From Chondrinema litorale (lineage in GTDB: Bacteria > Bacteroidota > Bacteroidia > Cytophagales > Flammeovirgaceae): a stretch of DNA of 64,000 nucleotides. The DNA is taken from positions 460,471 to 524,470 of the forward strand of contig NZ_CP111045.1 in assembly GCF_026250525.1 (NCBI RefSeq), given 5' to 3'. The translations under genes and the position numbers were made by a program. Shown piece by piece: positions 53,025 through 63,200 of the stretch. How positions within the stretch are numbered: position 1 is the stretch's first letter; each line of letters starts with the position of its first letter. A model generated the notes under the pieces. The model worked only from the letters and a program-made list of their open reading frames with translations. It searched no databases and had not been told where the DNA came from.

Positions 53025-53559
53025 ATTAGTTTTTCATATTTACTTCTTCAGTTAATAGCTAACCATTCTCACAACATAATGTTGAAGTCTAAAATCTATT
53101 AACTGAATATTGGGTTATGTTAGACTTAGATTAAATAACCTTATTGTCTTTTTCCAATATTAATATTAGTTTTTAACTACACAAAACTTTAAGTGCAAAC
53201 AGCTATACAAAACCCGCTTTTTTATGGATTAAATCTCGATTATTTGGTTTAAATGCAATTAATTAAGATTTTAATCTTTCCTCATTTTAAAAATGAATCA
53301 TATACACTTACACTAAAAATATTTAAACTATACTCGGGGATATTTGTAAATATTAAAAAATTTAATGACTTTCCGCTAAATTTATATTTTAAATACAAAT
53401 ACTGCTTAGTCAATTTGAATTACAACAAATTGAGCCAATACAACTTATCTATTTATCACTGATCAGATTAAAAAATGGAAATCTAGTATTAGATTACTTT
53501 TGATTTTCATTGTAATAATCTAATTTAGAATTTAATTATTTACAGATATAAATATTAAG
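53025..53559. other. Gene-free region between the symporter and the receiver-domain gene
   Basis: About 535 bp with no convincing gene. A short plus-strand frame at 53253-53462 is rich in Lys, Asn and Tyr and has no family resemblance. No strong repeat stands out. Promoters for the divergent symporter and receiver genes must be here. Confidence 0.5.
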
Positions 53560-53952
53560 ATGCAGTATTCTGAAATTAAAAAAATTGTACTTTTAGATGA
53601 CTCTGAAAGTGATCGCATCTATATAGAAAGGGTTCTTAAGAAGAATAATATAGAAGCAGAGGTGATTTCCTGTGATAATGCAAAAAGCTTCTATAATATC
53701 TTGAATGAATGCACACCAGATATAATCATTTCTGATTTTTATTTACCAGGTTTTTATGGTTCTGAGGCTCTATTTATGAGTAAAAAGCTTCATCCTACTG
53801 TGCCTTTTATTCTAATTAGTGGTAAAATAAAACCTGAATATTTAAAAGAATCTGAACTTGCCTATGCTGATAGTTATTTACTAAAAGATAACCTTGAGTA
53901 TTTACCTTATATCATTCAGAATGCTCAGAAAAGATGTTTAGATGAATGTTAA
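53560..53952 (+). CDS. Stand-alone response regulator receiver domain
   Basis: A 130-residue receiver with no output domain. The acidic pair is D13-D14 (LLDDSESD), the phosphorylation site is D59 (IIISDFYLPG), the S/T position is in FILISGK and the Lys in SYLLKDN. Single-domain receivers usually relay phosphate (Spo0F-like, CheY-like) or act on a protein partner. The hybrid kinase at 45-48 kb is 5.6 kb away and is one possible partner; this is inference only. The reading frame ends inside a terminator hairpin shared with the convergent OmpA gene. Confidence 0.88.
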   Translation: MQYSEIKKIVLLDDSESDRIYIERVLKKNNIEAEVISCDNAKSFYNILNECTPDIIISDFYLPGFYGSEALFMSKKLHPTVPFILISGKIKPEYLKESELAYADSYLLKDNLEYLPYIIQNAQKRCLDEC

Positions 53953-53989
53953 AAAATAAGAAACAGCCCGGAAAATCCAGACTGTTTCT
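53951..53989 (-). terminator. Rho-independent terminator after the OmpA-family gene
   Basis: Stem AGAAACAG/CTGTTTCT (53959-53966 with 53982-53989) with inner GGA/TCC pairing. On the minus strand it is followed by TTATTTTTT. It sits 17 bp beyond the OmpA-gene stop and immediately after the convergent receiver gene. Confidence 0.8.
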
Positions 53990-54005
53990 CTGTTATTAAT
54001 ATAGT

Positions 54006-56201
54006 CTACTCTACATTTATTTCGAGTATTTTAAACTCAGTTCTTCGGTTTTTTAAATGATCTTTTTCATCACAATCTACACCATTTTTACAGTGGTTAA
54101 GTAGTTGATACTCACCATAACCTCGCGCAATAATTCTATTGGATTCAATTCCTTGTGAAATAATATAATCTGTTGCAGACTGAGCTCTTGCTTGAGATAG
54201 CTGCAAATTATAGTCATCTCCCGCACGTGAATCGGTATGAGAGCTTAGCTCAATCTTAATTTTAGGGTTTTCTTTGAGCATGGTTACCAGATTATCCAAC
54301 TCTAGTGCCGCCTCTGGTTTAATCTCTGCTGAATTTAAATCGTAGTAGATGTTATCTAACTTAATGCTTTTACCAATTTCAATTTTACCCAGAAAATACT
54401 TCTCATTAATTTCTTCTCCTTTTGGTGGTAGTTTTGTCTCAAGCTTTTCGTGTGTGGTAAAATAATAGTCTGCTAAAATCTTAATATCATACTTTTGATC
54501 TATAGGGAGAATTACAGAAAATGCCCCATTAGCATCTGTAATAACCAATTCTCCTTTACTAGATAATAAATTTTGGATAATAACATTTGCATCGGCAATT
54601 GGCTTTTCTGTCTTTTTATCGAGTACTACTCCATTCACCCTAAGTTTACGAGGAACCATTTTTACAATCATTTCTGTAGGCTCAATAGATTTCACTCGAT
54701 ATGTGGTGTTTGTTGTATCTTGAGAATAGCCATATAAACTACAAGCAATATTGTAATCGGTATAAATCTCTGCGGCAAATTGGTAACTACCTTTATCATC
54801 ACTTTGAGCCTGATAGTTTTTAGCTTCACCCGTAATCTCTATTTGTGCACCGGGTAAAAATATTTCATTTTCAACATCAAATACCTTTACAATAACTTTT
54901 GCAGTATTGGGCTTATCAAATTCAAATGAGTAAATATCATCTTTAGATGTTTCCATCTTTCTATTCGACGAAAAGAAACCCGTTCTGCCATTGTCTTTGG
55001 TTATTACCCCAAAATCATCAAACAAACTGTTTATAGGATAACCCATATTCACAATTTCACCTTCTGGTTTTCCTTCCTTATTTAATTGAATGTAAAAGTT
55101 ATCTAAACCACCAATTGCAGGGTGACCGTTTGAAGCAAAGTATAAAACATTATTCTTAGAGATAAATGGAAACATCTCGTCTTCAATCGTATTTATTTTA
55201 TTTCCTAAATTTTGCGGGGTAGTCCAAACACCATCTATCAATTGGCTAAAGTAAATATCGGTACCACCCAAACCACCTGGCATATCAGAAACAAAATAGA
55301 GTGTTTTTTCATCAGGAGAAATTGCTGGATGGCCATAGGAGTCTTCTGGATGCATAAAAGATAGTGGTTTAGGTTTCGACCACTCGTCTTCTCCTTCTAG
55401 CTCAGAACTAAATAGTTGTAGTTTTAATGTATTGTCTTTCGATCTTCTAATTCGCCCACCTTTAATATTATTTCGGGTAAAAATCATTTTAGTATCATCT
55501 TCAAAGAAAACAACTGGCCCTTCGTGAAATAAGGAATTTACTCTTTTAGAAAAAGGCTCTTTGTAGGTGTTTTCTCCATCCAAATATTTTAAATAATATA
55601 AATCGAGAAATTTAGAATTATCCCAACTGTAAATTCCTTTTTTATTCACCTTAGTTCGCTCTCCTACCCACAAAATACCTTCTTTATAATACGACGGACT
55701 AAACTCTATTCCTTCAGTATTTAGAGCAAGACTATGGATCGTATAAAAAGCAGAATCTTTAAAAAAGAGACTTCTTTCTTCTACACTTTTAATACGCTCA
55801 GTGGCATGTGCTTTTGTCTCTTCTACTTTTTGCAAATCGGAATAAACATCTCTAGCAACTTCAAATCGCTCAGTTGAAATTAAAGCTTGTGCATAATTAA
55901 GCTTATTATATTTATCAAAAAGATGCTGGCTTTCCCTTATATCACCATACCATTTTACAGCTTTTTCTGGCTCATTCAATTTCATATAACATTCTGCTAC
56001 TTTTAGTTTTAACAGATTGTGATCTCTGTTTTCATCGAGCAAAACTTTATAGATATCTAAGGCCTCAACATACCCGAAGCTTTTTGCCAACTCATCTGCT
56101 TTGGCAATTTGTTTCTTCAGTTTTCTTGAGTTTTTTTTCTGACTAAACACATTGTTATTTGCAATCAGAAGTACTAAAAAGAATAGAGCAATAATCTTCA
56201 T
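54006..56201 (-). CDS. OmpA-family protein with TPR and PD40 repeats
   Basis: Envelope protein of 731 residues linked to surface adhesin secretion. A signal peptide (about 1-21, NNNVFSQ) is followed by TPR-like helices (about 30-130: EALDIYKVLLDENRDHNLLKLKVAECYMKLNE), WD40-like PD40 beta-propeller repeats (about 150-420: SPDEKTLYFVSDMPGGLGGTDIYFS), two carboxypeptidase-regulatory-like modules (about 430-620) and a C-terminal OmpA peptidoglycan-binding domain (about 640-731: SSHTDSRAGDDYNLQLSQARAQSATDYI). This architecture is the usual partner of PorP/SprF in T9SS-related adhesin operons. It is the last gene of the run. Confidence 0.9.
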   Translation of the reverse strand: MKIIALFFLVLLIANNNVFSQKKNSRKLKKQIAKADELAKSFGYVEALDIYKVLLDENRDHNLLKLKVAECYMKLNEPEKAVKWYGDIRESQHLFDKYNKLNYAQALISTERFEVARDVYSDLQKVEETKAHATERIKSVEERSLFFKDSAFYTIHSLALNTEGIEFSPSYYKEGILWVGERTKVNKKGIYSWDNSKFLDLYYLKYLDGENTYKEPFSKRVNSLFHEGPVVFFEDDTKMIFTRNNIKGGRIRRSKDNTLKLQLFSSELEGEDEWSKPKPLSFMHPEDSYGHPAISPDEKTLYFVSDMPGGLGGTDIYFSQLIDGVWTTPQNLGNKINTIEDEMFPFISKNNVLYFASNGHPAIGGLDNFYIQLNKEGKPEGEIVNMGYPINSLFDDFGVITKDNGRTGFFSSNRKMETSKDDIYSFEFDKPNTAKVIVKVFDVENEIFLPGAQIEITGEAKNYQAQSDDKGSYQFAAEIYTDYNIACSLYGYSQDTTNTTYRVKSIEPTEMIVKMVPRKLRVNGVVLDKKTEKPIADANVIIQNLLSSKGELVITDANGAFSVILPIDQKYDIKILADYYFTTHEKLETKLPPKGEEINEKYFLGKIEIGKSIKLDNIYYDLNSAEIKPEAALELDNLVTMLKENPKIKIELSSHTDSRAGDDYNLQLSQARAQSATDYIISQGIESNRIIARGYGEYQLLNHCKNGVDCDEKDHLKNRRTEFKILEINVE

Positions 56202-56288
56202 AAATGATTGATAGTATGTATTTTACAAATTAGAATATTTAACAGATAGTTGAATATTGATTGTTATTTAGAAGTTTTACTCAGTGAT

Positions 56289-57227
56289 CTAAAAATACCT
56301 TGGTGTTACAATTCGATCTTTAGAAAAAGAAAAGCGATAGTTTATCAGTAATTCATGCGAACCAGAGCTGGTATCTCTTAATGAAGGATCGATTAAAAAA
56401 TCGTAAGCATAACCAATTTTGAGTTTGCTACTAAGCTGAAACTCTACAATGGCATCTACTGACTCAAAAGACCTGTAAGAAGCCCCTAACCAAAGAATAT
56501 CGCTAATTAAGAAATTGGTATTAATATCAAACTCTACTTGAGAATCTTCTACATACCTAATTAAAGTGCTAGGTTTAAACTTGAGGTTATAACCTAAGTT
56601 GAAAATTAATCCAGTGGTAAAGAAGTAATGTTTTACCTGCTTCACCATAGGTTCACCTTCTATATCGTTGATTGTTGTAGTTAATAAATTGGGAACTGAT
56701 AAACCTGCAAACCAATGGTTTGTATAGTAGTACATACCCGCACCAAAATTTGGTTTCATCAGAGAGATATCACTGCCTTGTAAGTGAGGATCGAAACCGG
56801 GGCCAGAATTACCATAGTTGTTTAATTTACTATAACCAGCTTTAAAATGATCTACTCCACCTTGAATACCAAGTGAAAAAATGCCATTTGCACCTACATG
56901 GATTCGATAAGCATATGTAAAGTAAGCTCCATATTGCGTACTTACTCCTATTTGATCGCGAAGGGCTGTAAAACCCAATGCGATGTTTTTATTTCTAATA
57001 GGAGAATGAACAGAAAAAGTTTGTGTGTTCGGTGCTCCTTCAAGACCCACCCATTGCTTTCTTGCTAAGGTTGTAAAACTCAATGCTTCGTGGCTACCTG
57101 TATATGCAGGATTTATTACTAAGCCATTAAACATATATTGCGTGTAAATGGGCTGCTGCTGTGCTTTTACAGTGCTTTGTGTAAAGTATAAGCCAATAAG
57201 TATTAATAGATATACAATGTTTTTCAT
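56289..57227 (-). CDS. PorP/SprF family T9SS outer-membrane protein
   Basis: Outer-membrane protein of 312 residues with a signal peptide (about 1-22, QSTVKAQ). The PorP/SprF family hallmark is the N-terminal QQPIYTQYMFNGLVINPAYTGSHE with SFTTLARKQWVGLEGAPNTQTFSVHSP. The rest is a beta-barrel with repeated GxxF/GxYY strands and LSSKLKIGYAYDF near the end. In Flavobacterium, SprF is required for secretion of the SprB adhesin encoded beside it. Here it sits 11 bp after the giant repeat protein and 87 bp before the OmpA gene, the same order of partners. Confidence 0.92.
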   Translation of the reverse strand: MKNIVYLLILIGLYFTQSTVKAQQQPIYTQYMFNGLVINPAYTGSHEALSFTTLARKQWVGLEGAPNTQTFSVHSPIRNKNIALGFTALRDQIGVSTQYGAYFTYAYRIHVGANGIFSLGIQGGVDHFKAGYSKLNNYGNSGPGFDPHLQGSDISLMKPNFGAGMYYYTNHWFAGLSVPNLLTTTINDIEGEPMVKQVKHYFFTTGLIFNLGYNLKFKPSTLIRYVEDSQVEFDINTNFLISDILWLGASYRSFESVDAIVEFQLSSKLKIGYAYDFLIDPSLRDTSSGSHELLINYRFSFSKDRIVTPRYF

Positions 57228-57238
57228 GTGTTTTAATT

Positions 57239-60200
57239 CTAGTAGTTTACTACAATGAAGCCATTTTTTGGTTTTGATCCTGGTTCGGTGTACAAGACAT
57301 AGAAGTAGGTACCCGCTGGTACTTTTTGATCTTGCACATTTCCCTTGTTTGGTTTACCATCCCAGAAATTATCTGTGTTGTTGTAGCGCTCTGTTTCGAA
57401 TACCACTCTACCCCATCGATTAAAGATTTTTACTTTGTTTTCATCAAAATCTTCAATTCCCGGTATATTCCAGTGTTCATTTATGCCATCACCATCTGGA
57501 GTAAAGCCATCAGATATATAGAAGTCAATTTTTGCTACTACATTTATTTCGATGATTTCCTCAGAACAACAAGCATTTTTTCTGGTATCACAGGCTTGAT
57601 ACCTGTATCTTTCTAAGCCTACATAACCTTCGTTCGGAGTATAGATGAGTTTGTTGTCTACGATTTCCATATCGCCATTTGCTTGCAGAATTGGGAACAC
57701 TTCTGTAATGTATAAGCTATCACCATCTGGTTCTGAGTCGTTTGCTAAAACATCTAGCAAGATAGGCTCACCTGCCTGTGTCTCTGAAATATCGAGTTCA
57801 AGGTCTGGGAAGAGGTTGTTTTCAGTCACATTGATAACAACTACTGCTTCATCACAGGTCTGAACCTCACCATCTAAGCAAATACGATATGTGAAAGAAT
57901 CTATTCCAAAATAGTTTAGAGTAGGACGATAAGTAAATGTGCCATCGGCATCAATACTTGCAGCACCATTTATTGGGCTTACTGTAATGCTGATGTTATC
58001 AAATGAATTTCCAATATCATTAATAAATACATTGCCAAAAACAACGCTGTCTTCTATTACAAAGAACTCATCATCATTCGCAATTAAAACTGTATTACCA
58101 TTACCATCTCCATCTACTGGTTTAAATGAAATAATGAACGCATGATAGGTAGTGTGACCATAAATATCAGTGGTGAGAATATACTGAGGATAGTTTCTAG
58201 CCTCTAATAATGAAGTATCACTGATGCTAAAGGTTCCATTAACCGGATTGAAATATACACCATCAGGTATGTTGTTATTAAGTGACTCAGCTTTAACAAT
58301 CGGTCCGTTCGGATCGGAAACTTGAGCGATAAACTGATCAAGTCTGTAATAATTTACCGGATACGGAACATCTACAAAATAAACAGCTTCCAAATCTCCT
58401 GGAACTATAATTATAGTAACAAGATTATCAGTTACTCCTCCAAGTTCATCTTCAGTTCTAATTGTAAATTGATAAGCACCTGGAACAACTACTCTTTCAT
58501 TTACAATTGAAATTTCACCAGTTACAGGATTTAAAATAGTACCCGGAGGCAAATCACCGTCAACCAGTCTAGCTTTAATTACCGGACCATCAGGATCGAG
58601 CACATATGCCAATGTTTGTCCGTCATAGTAAATACCATTTACAGGAGTATCATTTACATAGTATACTGCGTCTCTATCTGTGGCAGTCTCACTTCCTTCT
58701 GGTAATAAAATGATTGAAATTACACTGATGGTAGTATTTCCATTTACATCAGTAGTAATGATTGAAAGCGGGTAATTACCTGCTATTAACTCTGATGGAT
58801 TAGTAACAGTAATTTCACCCGTTACTGGGTTGATACTAGAACCCGGTGGCAGTGTACCTGCAATTACACTTGCCGAAATAATGGGACCATCGGAATCTGT
58901 AACACTTGCTAATACCTGATTTACTTGATAACTATCAATCGCTGCTGCAAATTCTACTGTATAAATGGCTTCGATGTCATCTGCTAATACCGTTAATGTT
59001 AATTGTGAATTGGTGGTATTACCCTCAGCATCAGTAGTTTTTACAGTAAAGGTTGTACTACCCGGAACGATTAAATCTTGATCGACTACTACAATGAAAC
59101 CAGTAGAGTCTATTAGAGCAAACCCGGCAGGTAATTCTCCTGCAATTACTAATGCTTTAACTACTCCACCATCCTTATCTGTTACTACCGCAACAAACTG
59201 GGTATTACCGTAAGTACTTTTCTGCATTGGTTCTGAAACCACATATATTGCTTCATTATCAAATGAAACTCCATCGTTTACAGGTTCTAATTCGAGCACC
59301 AGATAAGTTTCGGTTGAATTACCAAGTTCATCAATGGTAATTACAACTAGAGCATATATTCCTTCTTCTAATTTACTTGCATCATTCACCTCAATTGTAC
59401 CATCAGATTTAAGTTCTGTACCAGGTGGCAGCGTACCAGCTTTAATCGTTGCCGAAATAATAGCTCCATTTTCATCAGTAGCATCAGCCAAAACATCAGC
59501 TATATTATATTCATTATAAGGTAAAGACTGTCTGATGGTATAAACAGCTTCAATATCTGCTGGCTCAATTACCAGAGTTAGCTCATTATCTGTAAAGTTT
59601 CCTAACTCATCAATTGTTCTAACTGTAATAGTGTATGAGCCCGGTTCTAAGAATATGGCACTAGAAACTTGAATGGTGCCATCGCTTAATATTTCAGTAC
59701 CTAGCGGCAAACTACCATCTGTAACTGTTGCGCTAATAATCGCCCCATTTCCATCAGTGGCGATGGCTAAAACATGGCCATTGTTATATTCATTATAAGG
59801 AAGAGGTTCATCTAGCACATATACCGCTTCTTCATCAGATGGTTCTAAAACAAGTGTGATTTCTGAGTCAGTTGTATTTCCGAGTACATCGGTAGTTTTA
59901 ATAGTTAAGTTATAAGTGCCTTCAATTAGTAAATCTGTATCTGATGCTTTGATGCTACCGTCATTTTCTAGACTAGTTCCGGCAGGTAACTCACCTGAAA
60001 CAATACTGGCATTCACAATATCTCCATCTGCATCTGTAGCGAATGCCAGTAAGTCTCCACTGCCAATTTCATCATAAGGAATTGGCTCAGCTATGCTATA
60101 TTCGGCTTCCTGATCTCCATTATTGAATTCAATTGTTATTTCAGATTCTGTGGTATTACCTAAAATATCCGTAGTAATAATTGTAATTGTATATGATCCT

Positions 60201-63200
60201 AATGATAAACTGCTTGCATCTGTAACAGTAATAATTCCATCTGTGGCTATGCTTGCTCCATTTGGCAAACTTCCGATTGTAACAATAGCAGCTATAATAT
60301 CACCATTGCCATCTGTTACTGTAGCTAAGGTATCTCCATTCAGATATTCATTAAAAGGCGCTGCATCCCTTACCGCATAGATTGCTTCGATGTCTGAAGG
60401 TTCTATTTCTATGGTTAATTCTGTCTCAGATGTGTTTCCTTTCTCATCTGTTGTTTCAACAGTAAATGTATATGTCCCTTCAACAAGCTTACTCGGGTCA
60501 CTCACTACAATAGTACCATCGGGTAAAAGAGAAGTTCCGGCAGGAAGCGTTCCATCTAAAACTTCTGCATTGACGATTTCCCCATCAGCATCGATTACTG
60601 TTGCTAAAGTATCTCCACTTGCATATTCATCAAATGGTAGGGCATCATTAATTGTAAATACTGCTTCTGAATCTGAAGGATCAATTACAATGGTAATCTC
60701 ACTATCCGTCGAGTTACCTAATTCATCAATTGTTTGAATAGTAAGTGTGAAGCTTCCTGCTTCAATTAGAGCAGTATCAGATACTGTAATTGTTCCATCA
60801 CTCTCCAGATTTGTTCCTATTGGTAAACTTCCTACAGTAACTGTTGCAGAAATAATATCGCCATTGCCATCTGTTACAGTAGCCAGTGTGTCTCCATTTG
60901 AATATTCATCAAATGGAAGAGGATCATTCAAGTTGTAAATAGCCTCAATATCACTTGGTTCGAAGGTGATGGTTAACACATTGTCTGTGGTATTGCCAAG
61001 CTCATCTGTTGTTTGAACAGTGAAAGTAAAACTACCTATAGTAATCTGATTGGCATCTGAAACGGAGATTGTACCATCACTTGCAATGCTTGTTCCTAGT
61101 GGCAAACTTCCAATAATAACTACCGCGTTGATGATATCTCCATTACCATCAGTCGCAATGGCTAGCACATCTCCATTATTATATTCATCAAATGGAATTG
61201 CCTCGTCAACTACGTAAACAGCTTCAATATCTGAAGGTTCAAGAGTTATTTCGAGCTCAGTAGTTGTCGTATTTCCTAACTCATCTGTTGTTGTTATCGA
61301 AATTGTATAAAGACCTGGTAATAACTGAGTTGAATCAGATACTGAAATTGTTCCATCAGAAGAAAGTGTGGTGCCATCTGGTAAAGTACTTGCTGAAACA
61401 ACTGCATTTACAATATCACCATCAGGATCAGATGCAATTGCAAGTTTTGCCCCGTTTTCATATTCATCAAATGGCATTGGCTCAGCAACCAAGTAAGTAG
61501 CTTCCTGATCAGCAGCTTCAATCGTAAGAGTTAAATCTGTAGTCGTGGTATTACCTAATACATCAGTTGTTTTAACAGTGATGGTATAGTCACCAGGAGT
61601 CAATTGTGATGCATCAGTCACATAAACTTTTCCAATAGTATCTAGAGAAGTTCCATTTGGCAATGTACCATTTACAAGAATTGCATCAACGATATCACCA
61701 TTACCATCTGTTGCCCATGCTAGAGAATCACCATTATTGTAAGCATCAAATGATAATGAACTTGTTAAAAAGTAAATTGCTTCAATATCAGATGGTTCAA
61801 TGATAATGGTGATTTCTGTTTCGGTGGTATTACCCAACTCATCTACTGTTTGAACTGTAAAGGTATAGCTGCCTTCTACTAACTGGGTTGAATCACTTAC
61901 TGTAATCGTACCATCACTGGCTAGGTCTGTGCCCGGTGGAAGACTTCCATCTGTTACTATGGCACTTAAAATAGCACCATTACCATCTACTACTGTGGCT
62001 AAGGTGTCGCCATTAGAATACTCATCGAATGGTAAGGCTTCATTGATTGTGTAAATCGCTTCAATATCACTTGGCTCGAAGGTGATGGTTAATTCACTGT
62101 CTGTGGTATTACCAAATTCATCTGTAGTTTGGACTGTGAATGTGAAACTACCAATTGACAATTGACTGGCATCTGAAACTGATATTGTTCCGTCACTAGA
62201 AATACTTGTGCCATCTGGTAAATTACCAACAATAACCACTGCACTTGTTATATCTCCGTTGCCATCAGTGACTATCGCTAATAAATCACTGTTTAAATAG
62301 GAATCAAATGGTTGGGATTCGTCTACCACATAGACCGCTTCAATGTCACTTTCTTCAAACTCTATGGTGATTTCTGTTTCGGTGGTATTGCCATTTTCGT
62401 CTGTGGTAGTCACAGTGAAAGTATAGCTGCCTTCTACTAACTGGGTCGAGTCACTTACGGTAATCGGACCATCAGTAGCTAAGTCTGTGCCCGGTGGTAA
62501 ACTGCCTTCTGTTACTTCTGCATCTACAATCTCACCATTGCCATCAGTTACTGTTGCTAGCGTATCACCGTTACCATATTCATCAAACGGTAGTGGGGCA
62601 TTTACCACATAAACTGCTTCCTCATCACTTTCTTCGAACTCTATGGTGATTTCAGTTTCTGTTGTATTACCTAACTCGTCTACTGTTTGAACTGTAAAGG
62701 TGTATGAACCTTCTACCAATTGAGTCGAGTCGCTTACTGTAATCGTACCGTCAGTAGCTAAGTCTGTGCCCGGTGGAAGACTTCCATCTGTTACTATGGC
62801 ACTTAAAATAGCACCATTACCATCTACTACTGTGGCTAAGGTGTCGCCATTAGAATACTCATCGAATGGTAAGGCTTCATTGATTGTGTAAATCGCTTCA
62901 ATATCACTTGGCTCGAAGGTGATGGTTAATTCACTGTCTGTGGTATTACCAAATTCATCTGTAGTTTGGACTGTGAATGTGAAACTACCAATTGACAATT
63001 GACTGGCATCTGAAACTGATATTGTTCCGTCACTAGAAATACTTGTGCCATCTGGTAAATTACCAACAATAACCACTGCACTTGTTATATCTCCGTTGCC
63101 ATCAGTGACTATCGCTAATAAATCACTGTTTAAATAGGAATCAAATGGTTGGGATTCGTCTACCACATAGACCGCTTCAATGTCACTTTCTTCAAACTCT

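Noticed and set aside
53253..53462. Short plus-strand frame in the 53-kb gap
   Set aside because: Lys/Asn/Tyr-rich composition, no family motif, and surrounding sequence is AT-rich noncoding.
61264..61500. Open frames antisense to the adhesin array
   Set aside because: The repeats keep similar shadow frames open by sequence periodicity; no start or coding signal.
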